NCBI GenBank assembly: GCA_016180645.1
Contig: JACPAV010000051.1
Location: 1-21,966 of the forward strand
Origin: Nitrospirota bacterium
GTDB taxonomy: Bacteria > JACPQY01
Direction: 5' to 3'
DNA: 21,966 bases
Below the pieces are notes generated by a model that did not search any database, was not told where the DNA came from, and worked only from the letters and a program-made list of their open reading frames with translations. Shown piece by piece: positions 1 through 6,636 of this stretch. The first letter of the stretch is position 1. Each line of letters opens with the position of its first letter. The position numbers were made by a program, and so were the translations under genes.

Positions 1-426
1 GGCGCGGTCCAACGCCTTGATCCGGTGGGGAACTCCGATAATGTAGGGATGAAGCGAGATGCCCATGACCCGCCCATTAGATGCGCCTTCCTCGTATAGA
101 ACATCAAACTGATTGCAGATCATCCGGTAGAAATCTTCGCTGTCACGATAGGTGTAGATGCAAACCAGAATATCGTTGATCTCAAGAGGATAGGGCATAG
201 ACAGGAGCGTGCCGTCTCCTACCGTAAAGGGATAAGGCTGATCATCGTTGACCCAGTCTCCGACATAGCGGATGCCCTCCTCCCAAAGGATCTGCAGGGT
301 TCCAGTATTTTCCGCCAAGCCGGCTCCCTTGCCGCCGAGTAGGTCTTTCATCCTCCCATCGCCATCGGCGCGACCGTTTCCGAAAAAGTAAACGTAGCGT
401 TTGCCTTTGGCTTTGTGCTTCTCCAT
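1..426 (-). CDS. Chimeric partial ORF: PPDK N-terminus joined to polysaccharide deacetylase C-terminal half
   Basis: The open frame starts at an ATG at 426, preceded by a strong GGAGGCGGG ribosome binding site, and runs off the left edge. Residues about 9-39 (YVYFFGNGRADGDGRMKDLL, then GGKGAGLAE) match the very N-terminus of pyruvate phosphate dikinase, where this stretch opens the nucleotide-binding domain. From about residue 41 the sequence switches without a frame break to the C-terminal half of the polysaccharide deacetylase / PuuE-type allantoinase family (motifs YVGDWVNDDQPYPF, PYPLEINDI, QFDVLYEEG, SLHPYIIGVPHRI). The catalytic N-terminal half of the deacetylase and nearly all of PPDK are absent, so neither enzyme should work as encoded here. 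The junction lies near 303-312. It may be a real deletion fusion or an assembly join; the sequence alone cannot decide. Family assignments rest on remembered motifs. Confidence 0.75.
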   Translation of the reverse strand, partial: MEKHKAKGKRYVYFFGNGRADGDGRMKDLLGGKGAGLAENTGTLQILWEEGIRYVGDWVNDDQPYPFTVGDGTLLSMPYPLEINDILVCIYTYRDSEDFYRMICNQFDVLYEEGASNGRVMGISLHPYIIGVPHRIKALDRA

Positions 427-462
427 GCCCGCCTCCTTAGTCAAGAGTCGCCATCGAGACCC

Positions 463-491
463 TTATTACACTCGCCCCCAAAGGTCGTCAA
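463..491 (-). promoter_or_regulatory. Possible sigma70-type promoter for the chimeric ORF
   Basis: On the minus strand TTGACG (486-491) and TAATAA (463-468) are 17 bp apart, upstream of the ATG at 426. The -35 box matches the consensus well and the -10 only moderately. The -35 overlaps the stop codon of the GTPase gene, so it would start transcription anew for the truncated PPDK frame. Confidence 0.35.
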
Positions 492-1069
492 CCCCGCTCC
501 TGCCCCGTCTTGATCGCCTGGAGTACGGGCCGCAAAATTGTTTTGAGAGTGTCAAGAGTCCCTTCGTCCCGCAACGCCACGGCTTCGATCTCCTCCTGGG
601 GAGGCACCGGAATCAGGCTCCGAAGCGTATCCATCGAATGGGCCGCGGGCAGATCCCGCTTATTGTATTGAAGGACCAAGGGCACGCTTTCGATCGAGGC
701 GCCCGCGGAGGCGAGGCCTTGTCGAAGCCGCTCGAAGGCGCGCTGGTTATCCTCTTCCCGCCCGGGCTCGGAATCGACGATGAAGACGACGCCATCCGCT
801 CCGTGCAGAAGGGGTTCACCCAGGGTGAGATTGAACGTGCCATGGAGCGCGCACAGGTGCACCGAGACGTCGAAACCTTGCAGTCCTCCGAGATCGAGGT
901 GCAGCATCTCGACCGGGGGATTTTCGGGGGCGGGGAGCGAAAGGGGTCTGACCGATTCCGGTGAACTTTGCAGGATTGAACGCAGGTTCTCCGATTTGCC
1001 GCAACGGGCCGGACCCCAGTAGACAATCTTGGCGGCGGAAATCCGGTTGAGAGAATCCGTGTAGGACAT
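488..1069 (-). CDS. MglA-like small Ras-type GTPase
   Basis: A 193-residue protein of the bacterial MglA/Ras-like GTPase family, which acts as a cytoplasmic GTP switch in polarity, motility and related processes. The P-loop WGPARCGKSENL (about residues 18-29) and the guanine-specificity motif QYNKRDL (about 134-140) are clear; the latter is typical of MglA. The second signature is odd: where MglA has TVPGQ this protein reads CALHGTFN, so the usual catalytic glutamine is missing and hydrolysis may be weak or depend on a partner. The ATG at 1069 is chosen because the P-loop then falls at the usual distance and the start clears the upstream yjbQ-like gene by 16 bp; a longer frame to 1144 would overlap it. 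The two genes are probably cotranscribed. A role in motility is inference from the flagellar genes 5 kb away. Confidence 0.85.
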   Translation of the reverse strand: MSYTDSLNRISAAKIVYWGPARCGKSENLRSILQSSPESVRPLSLPAPENPPVEMLHLDLGGLQGFDVSVHLCALHGTFNLTLGEPLLHGADGVVFIVDSEPGREEDNQRAFERLRQGLASAGASIESVPLVLQYNKRDLPAAHSMDTLRSLIPVPPQEEIEAVALRDEGTLDTLKTILRPVLQAIKTGQERG

Positions 1070-1085
1070 GGAGCGTGGGGGTTGC

Positions 1086-1502
1086 CTATTCCCCCAGGAC
1101 GTGCACGATGACATGGCGTTCGCGCGGGCGGTTGTCGAAATCACAGAGCACGATCTGCTGCCACGTGCCGAGGGCCGGTTTTCCGCGGGAAATGGGGACG
1201 GCTACCGATGGGCCCAGGAGCGCGGCGCGCACGTGGGCGTAGCCGTTCATGTCCCCCCAGCGTTGGTCGTGCTCGTACACCGGTCCCCGAGGCGCGATGC
1301 GCTCGATGGCCCGTCGCAAGTCGTTTACCGCGCCGCTTTCATATTCGATAGTGGTGACCGAGGCGGTGGAGCCGGGAACGAAGACCGTGAGCAGCCCCTC
1401 GCGCACGCCGGACTCTTCGACGACCCGTGCGACCTGTGGGGTCAGATCGAGGATATCGGTCTCTGAAGTTGTTCTGAGCGATAGGGTCGAGGTGAAGACC
1501 AT
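1086..1502 (-). CDS. yjbQ: YjbQ/UPF0047 family protein
   Basis: A 138-residue protein matching the YjbQ (UPF0047) family over its whole length, with the hallmark C-terminal block LGTWQQIVLCDFDNRPRER and the middle motifs WGDMNGYAHVRAALLGPS. The family adopts a small trimeric fold; members have been reported with weak thiamine phosphate synthase activity, but the physiological role is not settled. The ATG at 1502 is preceded by an AGGAGG ribosome binding site 9 bases upstream. It is the first gene of a likely two-gene unit with the MglA-like GTPase. The family call is firm; the enzymatic role is not. Confidence 0.93.
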   Translation of the reverse strand: MVFTSTLSLRTTSETDILDLTPQVARVVEESGVREGLLTVFVPGSTASVTTIEYESGAVNDLRRAIERIAPRGPVYEHDQRWGDMNGYAHVRAALLGPSVAVPISRGKPALGTWQQIVLCDFDNRPRERHVIVHVLGE

Positions 1503-1622
1503 GGGCTGTTGAACCTCCTATCGCACCGCGGCACGCCTTGCAAGAAGGGCGGACCGCCGACTGGGCCGGTGGAGAATCTATTTGCTGTTGCCAAACCGGA
1601 CCGGCTGGGATAGTTTCGGAAT

Positions 1623-2000
1623 GTGCTGGAAGACCGGACCGAGACGGAAAGACTGCTCAGGCTCTACCGTCGGGTCCGCTCCCGATCGAGGAAGCTCTCC
1701 ACGCTGATCCACGAGGCGCAGTCCAGATCAGGCGAGCGGATGCGCCTGCGAACGCCCAGGGGGGCACGAAAATCCAAATTGGGAACGCGCCCCTTTGCGA
1801 TTCCAGAATTGGAAAATCACCTTCTTGAAGAGATCATCGAGATCGAGCAATCGTACCGTGAGATGAGAGGCGACCTCGGAGACCCGACGCTCATCGACAA
1901 AATGGGGAGGAATTCCTGGGCGGAGGCGAATCGACTGCTCGGCGAGATCCTCGGCACCTTCGATAGGATCAAGGACGTCTTTCGCGTCAAGATTTGCTGA
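1623..2000 (+). CDS. Small charged hypothetical protein
   Basis: An open frame of 125 codons starting at GTG (1623), with no strong ribosome binding site. The product is not recognised. It is rich in Arg and Glu, has no membrane segment or signal peptide, and is predicted by eye to be mostly helical (segments near residues 5-30, 62-85 and 97-120). It is divergent from the yjbQ-like gene with 120 bp between them and ends just before an 8-bp AT-rich hairpin. The lack of stops on this strand and the helical pattern favour a real gene, but a chance frame cannot be excluded. Confidence 0.5.
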   Translation: MLEDRTETERLLRLYRRVRSRSRKLSTLIHEAQSRSGERMRLRTPRGARKSKLGTRPFAIPELENHLLEEIIEIEQSYREMRGDLGDPTLIDKMGRNSWAEANRLLGEILGTFDRIKDVFRVKIC

Positions 2001-2011
2001 TCTGTTCCAGA

Positions 2012-2034
2012 ATCTCAAAATTGAAATTTGAGAT
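2012..2034. other. AT-rich hairpin after the small hypothetical gene
   Basis: ATCTCAAA (2012-2019) pairs with TTTGAGAT (2027-2034) around a 7-base loop. It lies 12 bases beyond the stop at 2000. No T-run follows on either strand, so it is not a classical intrinsic terminator. Confidence 0.4.
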
Positions 2035-2049
2035 ATCAGATTCCCGGAT

Positions 2050-2123
2050 GCGGTCGAGCGTGAGGCGAGCCGCACTCGCAACTTCTGCAAGCCGACCATG
2101 GAGGGTCGGCATGTTGAAGCGAG

Positions 2124-2126
<3 letters not shown>
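2050..2126 (+). repeat. Palindromic repeat, copy 1, abutting tRNA-Arg
   Basis: A repeat of about 77 bp with nested inverted arms: outer GCACTCGC (2072-2079) with GCGAGTGC (2119-2126), and inner GCCGACC (2091-2097) with GGTCGGC (2104-2110). A second copy lies in opposite orientation inside korB (2627-2702). The first ~33 bases are identical between copies, an 8-base spacer differs completely, and the inner hairpin differs by a base or two. The outer arm overlaps the last three bases of the tRNA-Arg gene, so the element sits directly at the tRNA 3' end and could act as a terminator for it. Confidence 0.85.
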
Positions 2127-2196
<70 letters not shown>

Positions 2197-2241
2197 ATGG
2201 AAGGCCAGTCCCTGCCGCCCCCGCCGAGCCAGGACGGTGAG

Positions 2242-2340
2242 GCCGATTCAATCGGCAGGGGCAGGCGCACTATCTCCGTCATCGCGGGCGTCCGTGCCCG
2301 CCGTCAAAGGATGATAGTGCGGCCGACTTCACGTCGGACC
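2242..2340. repeat. Cluster of intergenic hairpins between tRNA-Arg and korB
   Basis: This 209-bp gap (2197-2405) holds no gene but several inverted repeats: GCCGAT/ATCGGC (2242-2256); a nested pair with outer arms CGCACTATC (2266-2274) and GATAGTGCG (2313-2321) around GCGGGC/GCCCGC (2284-2301); and CCGAC/GTCGG within 2323-2337. They may end korB transcription or be decayed palindromic elements. No T-run is present. Confidence 0.5.
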
Positions 2341-2405
2341 GCGGCAACTCCATGGCGAACAGGGTAGTCCGACTTCATCGAGGATTCAATGGATCGGGTG
2401 GGGGG

Positions 2406-3530
2406 TCAGTCGCGAACGTCCCAGGTATCGCCTGAGCCGAAAACCCGGTCGAGGTCCCCGGGACCTCTCTTCTCTGTGATGTCTCGAATCTGACGATGGA
2501 CGAGTTCTTCGTAAGCGGGGAGCTGGGTTTCACGGAAAACGCCGATGGGCATCGGAAAATCCGGCGGCTTCAATCCGGCGAGCAGATAGGCCGTCGCCGG
2601 GTCTGTTGCGTCGTAGTGCAGCACATCACTCGCTTCGTCATGCCGACCTTCCATGGTCGGCGACAAATTGTTGCGAGTGCGGCTCGCCTCACGCTCGACC
2701 GCTGATCCGCGCGCCCCGCTCCCCATCGGGACCACCTCGATGCGGTGACCCGATCCCATTCGCAGCGCTTGGTCCTTGTTCTTCCCAAAAACGAGCGGTT
2801 GACCGTGAACGAGTTCGATGTTGCGATCGTCGCGAATCTCCTTCTCGGTGAAGTCGGTGAACGCATTGTCGTTGTAGATCGGGCAGTTCTGGAAGACATG
2901 GAGAAAGGCGGCCCCTTTGTGCAACGCGGCCCGGCGGAGCATTTCAATCATGTGCTTCTGATACACATCGACGGAACGGGCCACAAACGTGGCGCCGGCC
3001 GCGAGGGCCAATAGGATGGGATCGACAGGTCGCTCCACCGTTCCGAATGGAGCGGACTTGTTTACCTTGCCGAATTCGCTCGTCGGCGAGTACTGACCCT
3101 TGGTCAATCCGTAGATCCGATTGTCAAAGAGAACGATCTTCAGGTTCACGTTCCGACGCATGGCGTGGAGGAGGTGATTCCCTCCGATGGACAGGCCGTC
3201 GCCGTCGCCCGTCATGACCCACACGAGGAGGTCCGGATTGGCCAGCGCGATCCCCGTGGCGATGGCCGGAGCGCGGCCGTGGATGCCATGGAATCCATAG
3301 GTGTTCACGTAATAGGGGAAGCGTGATGAACAACCGATGCCGGAAACGACCACGAATTTCTCGCGGGGCACGCCGAGCTGGGCGAAGGCCGTGGTCGCGG
3401 CGTTCAGGATCGAATAGTCCCCGCAACCTGGGCACCAACGGATCTCCTGATCGGATTGGAAATCTTTCCGACTGAGCTTCAGCGCGGGCGCCGGCGCGGT
3501 GGACGAGGGGACGTTGGGGAGGGTCGACAT
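2406..3530 (-). CDS. korB: 2-oxoacid:ferredoxin oxidoreductase beta subunit (KorB type)
   Basis: A 374-residue beta subunit that binds thiamine diphosphate and a 4Fe-4S cluster and, with KorA, interconverts a 2-oxoacid plus CoA and acyl-CoA plus CO2 using ferredoxin. Visible motifs are CPGCGDYSIL (about 33-42), GIGCSSRFPYY (about 65-74), the diphosphate/Mg motif GDGDGLSIGGNH (about 108-119), and NRIYGLTKGQYSPTS. The ATG at 3530 follows the korA stop by two bases and is the start that keeps the family N-terminus; the open frame continues upstream only as an overlap with korA. Residues 277-301 are an insertion encoded by a palindromic repeat, between the conserved VVPMG region and the conserved DVLHYDATDP block. 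A 2-oxoglutarate substrate is the likeliest reading, but a pyruvate or other 2-oxoacid specificity is possible. Confidence 0.93.
   Translation of the reverse strand: MSTLPNVPSSTAPAPALKLSRKDFQSDQEIRWCPGCGDYSILNAATTAFAQLGVPREKFVVVSGIGCSSRFPYYVNTYGFHGIHGRAPAIATGIALANPDLLVWVMTGDGDGLSIGGNHLLHAMRRNVNLKIVLFDNRIYGLTKGQYSPTSEFGKVNKSAPFGTVERPVDPILLALAAGATFVARSVDVYQKHMIEMLRRAALHKGAAFLHVFQNCPIYNDNAFTDFTEKEIRDDRNIELVHGQPLVFGKNKDQALRMGSGHRIEVVPMGSGARGSAVEREASRTRNNLSPTMEGRHDEASDVLHYDATDPATAYLLAGLKPPDFPMPIGVFRETQLPAYEELVHRQIRDITEKRGPGDLDRVFGSGDTWDVRD
2627..2702 (-). repeat. Palindromic repeat, copy 2, inside korB
   Basis: This is the inverted second copy of the element at 2050-2126. Arms CACTCGC (2627-2633) with GCGAGTG (2673-2679) enclose GCCGACC (2642-2648) with GGTCGGC (2655-2661). 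It preserves the korB reading frame and is translated as about 25 residues, including VEREASRTRNN and PTMEGRHDEAS. Such in-frame palindromic insertions are known in principle from the Rickettsia palindromic elements; no sequence relation to those is claimed. Confidence 0.88.
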
Positions 3531-3532
3531 CT

Positions 3533-5440
3533 TCAGTTCGCTTTCAGGTGTTTCCGGATTTCCTGCTTCAGTTCCTGCACGGTGAAGGGCTGGCCCGTGA
3601 TGCGATTGTAACCGGCCGCATCCACGAGGTAATCCGCCCTCAAGAGCCGCCGAAGCTGTCCAAGGTTGTTCTCGGCGACGAGCACGCGTGGGGCGCGACG
3701 CAGGATCTCTTCGAGCGCCGAGGGGAGCGGATTCAGATGGCGGAGGTGGACCTGGGCGACCGAGAGGCCTTCCTCGATCGACTGTTCCACCGCGGTGCGG
3801 ATCGGGCCGAAGGTGCTGCCCCACCCCACGATGAGCAGCCGCGCATCGGCGGAGCCGAAGATTTCGGGGGCGGGAATGTCCTGCGCGATTCGCGCCACTT
3901 TCTCGGCCCGCAGCCTCACCATCATGTCGTGATTGGCAGGGTCGTAGGAAATATTTCCATGGATGTGGCCTTTTTCGAGGCCCCCGATGCGATGCTCGAA
4001 GCCCGCCGTGCCGGGGACGACCCACGGCCGGGCGAGGGTTTTCTCGTCCCGGTCGTATGGGTGGAACGGCCCGTTCCGATGGCCCCTTCCGTTCTCGATC
4101 CATTTGCGCGGTCCCATTTCAAACGGAGGGATGTCCTTTGACTGGCGTACCCGCCACGGCTCGGCTCCGAAGACCGTATAGAGATCCGTGAGAACGATCA
4201 CGGGTGTCATGTACTTGACGGCGATCCTCGCCGCCTCGATGACCACGTCGAAGCAGTCGGACGCGGAGGCGGTGGCGAGGATCGGCACCGGTGATTCGGA
4301 GGGTCGGCCGTACATCGCGAAGAGAAGATCGGCCTGCTCCGTTTTTGTCGGCAGTCCCGTGGAGGGGCCGGCGCGCTGCACGTCGATCACGAGGAGCGGG
4401 AGTTCCGTCATCACCGCCAGGTTCACCGCCTCGCTCTTGAGGGCGAGGCCGGGACCGCTCGTGCCGGTGATCCCGAGGGATCCCGCGAAGGAGGCGCCGA
4501 TGGCCGCATTGACCGCGGCGATCTCGTCTTCGGCCTGCATGGTGACCACCCCGAAATGCTTGTAGCCGGAAAGTTCGTGCAGGAGATCGCTGGCCGGCGT
4601 GATCGGATAGCTGCAGTAGACCAGCTGAAGGCCGCTTTTCTGAGACGCGGTGAGGAGGCCGTAGGCGAGGCCCGTGGTGCCGGTGATGTTCTTGTACTTT
4701 CCGGGGGCGAGTCGAGCCGGCGGAACTTCGTAGGCCACCTGGAAGAGTTCCATCGTGTCGGCGAAATTGAAACCGGTTCGAAGCACGCGGGAGTTGGCCT
4801 CGACGAATTCGGGCGACTTGGAGAACTTGCTTCGAATCCAGCGCTCGATCGGTTCCAGGGGACGGTTGTAGAGCCAGCAAACGATACCCAGAGCGAAGAA
4901 ATTGCGGCAGCGCTCGCGGTCCTTATGCGAGATCGAATTCAGATCCTCTATCGCCTTTACGGTCAGGGACGTCATGGGGATTTTGACCACGCGGTAGCCC
5001 GCGAGGGAGCCGTCGTCCAGAGGATTCGTTTTGTATTCGGCGCGCTCAAGATTCTTGTCCGTGAACTCATCCGCGTTGACGATGAGGGTTCCGTTGGGCG
5101 AGAGCCGGTTCAAATTGGTTTTGAGCGCGGCCGGATTGAAAATGACGAGCACTTCCGCCGCGTCGCCCGGCGTGTGAATGTCGTAGGAGGAGAATTGAAT
5201 CTGGAACCCCGAGACGCCCGGAAGCGAGCCGGCGGGGGCGCGGATCTCCGCGGGGAAATCGGGGAACGTGGCCAGATCATTCCCCGCGATGGCCGTCACG
5301 TTCGTAAACTGCCCGCCGGTTACCTGAATGCCGTCGCCGGAATCACCGGCAAATCGCACGGTGACTTGTCGGACCTCCTTGCGTTCGATCTTTCGAGCGA
5401 CGCGGGGTGTCTGGGTTTGAGCCTGTGGATGTGAGTCCAT
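3533..5440 (-). CDS. korA: 2-oxoacid:ferredoxin oxidoreductase, fused gamma-alpha subunit (KorA type)
   Basis: A 635-residue protein pairing with KorB. Residues about 26-200 form the gamma domain (VTVRFAGDSGDGIQVTGG, then FPDFPAEIRAPAGSLPGVSGFQ). Residues about 250-430 form the alpha pyrimidine-binding domain (YPITPASDLLHEL, then GITGTSGPGLALKSEA and QRAGPSTGLPTKTEQADLL). The rest is the C-terminal domain seen in two-subunit KorAB enzymes. The fused gamma-alpha architecture plus a ferredoxin-less beta subunit is the KorAB layout used for the TCA or reductive TCA 2-oxoglutarate step. The ATG at 5440 has only a weak AAGG upstream. korA and korB are two bases apart, so translation is probably coupled. 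Direction of the reaction in vivo cannot be told from the sequence. Confidence 0.94.
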   Translation of the reverse strand: MDSHPQAQTQTPRVARKIERKEVRQVTVRFAGDSGDGIQVTGGQFTNVTAIAGNDLATFPDFPAEIRAPAGSLPGVSGFQIQFSSYDIHTPGDAAEVLVIFNPAALKTNLNRLSPNGTLIVNADEFTDKNLERAEYKTNPLDDGSLAGYRVVKIPMTSLTVKAIEDLNSISHKDRERCRNFFALGIVCWLYNRPLEPIERWIRSKFSKSPEFVEANSRVLRTGFNFADTMELFQVAYEVPPARLAPGKYKNITGTTGLAYGLLTASQKSGLQLVYCSYPITPASDLLHELSGYKHFGVVTMQAEDEIAAVNAAIGASFAGSLGITGTSGPGLALKSEAVNLAVMTELPLLVIDVQRAGPSTGLPTKTEQADLLFAMYGRPSESPVPILATASASDCFDVVIEAARIAVKYMTPVIVLTDLYTVFGAEPWRVRQSKDIPPFEMGPRKWIENGRGHRNGPFHPYDRDEKTLARPWVVPGTAGFEHRIGGLEKGHIHGNISYDPANHDMMVRLRAEKVARIAQDIPAPEIFGSADARLLIVGWGSTFGPIRTAVEQSIEEGLSVAQVHLRHLNPLPSALEEILRRAPRVLVAENNLGQLRRLLRADYLVDAAGYNRITGQPFTVQELKQEIRKHLKAN

Positions 5441-5535
5441 GATCGCCTTGCAAGTCTTATTGTAGGACCATCTCGATCACCAATCAAGAGGAAGTCTTGG
5501 GGTGAACAGTGCCTGATCGCGCGATGGAATCTCTG

Positions 5536-5564
5536 TTGAGTTGGGCGATCGTTGTCCATATAAT
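5536..5564 (+). promoter_or_regulatory. Sigma70-type promoter immediately upstream of the PilZ gene
   Basis: TTGAGT (5536-5541) and a perfect TATAAT (5559-5564) are separated by 17 bp. The expected transcript start near 5571 is only about three bases before the chosen ATG at 5574, and no ribosome binding site is seen there. The mRNA would be leaderless or nearly so. Confidence 0.6.
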
Positions 5565-5573
5565 TGCGTGGTT

Positions 5574-6326
5574 ATGGGTCTTTTCTCCTGGCTGGGTGGC
5601 AGTAAGGTGGAGGCGCCGCCGGGTTCGCTGGTCAACCCGAAGGAGGTGGATTTCGTCCTCAAGAACGCCTCTACCGAGAACGTTAAGATCGAGGTTTCCT
5701 TCACCGGCGATCAGATGGAGTACGTGTCGAAATTCCTGGAAGCCGGGAAGGCGAAGAGCGGGCCCTATCTGGCGATAGCGCCACTCGATCCGGAAGACGG
5801 CAACACGGTGTTGACCCGTCGGAAGGTGTTCGAAGTCCACTTTCAGTACCGCGACATCCCCTATGGATTCCGGGCCAACCTCGTGGCCTCACTGGAAGGA
5901 GGATGCTACAAGATTACCTCGCCTCCGTTCCTGCTCCGAACCCAGAAGCGAAGCTATTTTCGTGTCTTTCCTTCCTATCAAGACCCCGTTTTCGTTTCGT
6001 TCATGGTTTCGGGGAACACCTACAAGGAGAAAGTGGAGGACCTGAGCGAAGGAGGTTTCTCTTTCTCCACGAACCTTGAAAAGGACATTCTGAAACCCGG
6101 TCTTGTCATGGAGAATACGGTACTCTACCTGCCGGACGATACGGTATTCACGAACTGCGTGCTCCGGGCGCATTTTCCGAACAAGGATTCAACGGCGACG
6201 AAATACAAGTGCGGCGTCCAATTCCAGCGATTGGAAGGGAACGACGCGCAGGTACTGGCTCGATACATTTTCAAGCGGCAGCGGGACATGCTTCAGGAGG
6301 ACCGGGCCGCTCAGAAGAAAGAGTAG
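5574..6326 (+). CDS. PilZ domain protein (YcgR-like, c-di-GMP receptor)
   Basis: A 250-residue cytoplasmic protein with the YcgR-type arrangement: an N-terminal beta-rich domain (about residues 20-118) and a PilZ domain with the c-di-GMP-binding motifs RSYFR (126-130, the RxxxR box) and DLSEGG (156-161, the DxSxxG box). Both key motifs are intact, so nucleotide binding is expected. YcgR-type proteins act on the flagellar motor or on exopolysaccharide output. The convergent flagellar-type cluster directly downstream supports a motility link. The ATG at 5574 (MGLFSWLGG) is preferred over an upstream ATG at 5541 because that one lies inside the promoter. The gene ends six bases before the convergent FlhB-like gene. 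Confidence 0.88.
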   Translation: MGLFSWLGGSKVEAPPGSLVNPKEVDFVLKNASTENVKIEVSFTGDQMEYVSKFLEAGKAKSGPYLAIAPLDPEDGNTVLTRRKVFEVHFQYRDIPYGFRANLVASLEGGCYKITSPPFLLRTQKRSYFRVFPSYQDPVFVSFMVSGNTYKEKVEDLSEGGFSFSTNLEKDILKPGLVMENTVLYLPDDTVFTNCVLRAHFPNKDSTATKYKCGVQFQRLEGNDAQVLARYIFKRQRDMLQEDRAAQKKE

Positions 6327-6332
6327 CGGAGT

Positions 6333-6629
6333 CTACCGGGGCGCGGGGGGAGGCGTGTCGCCCTTGAGCCGGTAGACGAATCCCAGGATCTGCGCGACCG
6401 CGGCATAGACATCGGGCGGGATTTCCGCAAACAGATCGACCTTCGAAAGAATCTCGACCAGGTCGGGGTTCTCTTCCATCGGAATACGGTTCTCCCGGGC
6501 GAGCTCGATGATTTTGTCGGCAATGTACCCCTGGCCCTTGGCCGTCACCCGTGGAGCCGTGTCTCTCGCCGGACGATATCGGAGAGCGACGGCCTTCTTC
6601 TTCGGTGGAGGGTTCGTTTTCTCGTCCAT
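6333..6629 (-). CDS. FlhB C-terminal-domain-like protein (FlhX type)
   Basis: A 98-residue protein resembling the cytoplasmic C-terminal domain of FlhB/EscU without the membrane part. Motifs are KKAVALRYRPARDTAPRV, GYIADKIIELARENRIP and LFAEIPPDVYAAVAQILGFVYRL. FlhB-C controls the export specificity switch in the flagellar type III secretion system, and stand-alone copies (FlhX) can substitute for the cleaved domain. The NPTH autocleavage site is not present, as expected for stand-alone forms. The ATG at 6629 lies 7 bp after the FliK-like stop; a longer frame to 6722 would overlap that gene and adds non-conserved sequence. The FliK-like neighbour is functionally apt because FliK acts on FlhB-C. 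Confidence 0.86.
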   Translation of the reverse strand: MDEKTNPPPKKKAVALRYRPARDTAPRVTAKGQGYIADKIIELARENRIPMEENPDLVEILSKVDLFAEIPPDVYAAVAQILGFVYRLKGDTPPPAPR

Positions 6630-6636
6630 CGGTGGA

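Noticed and set aside
401-964. Plus-strand open frame of 187 codons
   Set aside because: It is antisense to the MglA-like GTPase, whose motifs are clear on the other strand.
2012-2034. Intrinsic terminator
   Set aside because: The stem is AT-rich and no T-run follows on either strand.
2242-2340. A second tRNA or structured RNA gene
   Set aside because: The hairpins do not form a cloverleaf or any RNA family I recognise; they look like stacked short palindromes.
3531-4103. N-terminal extension of the korB frame to 4103
   Set aside because: The extra residues are Arg/Pro-rich, overlap conserved korA sequence and precede the natural KorB start at 3530.
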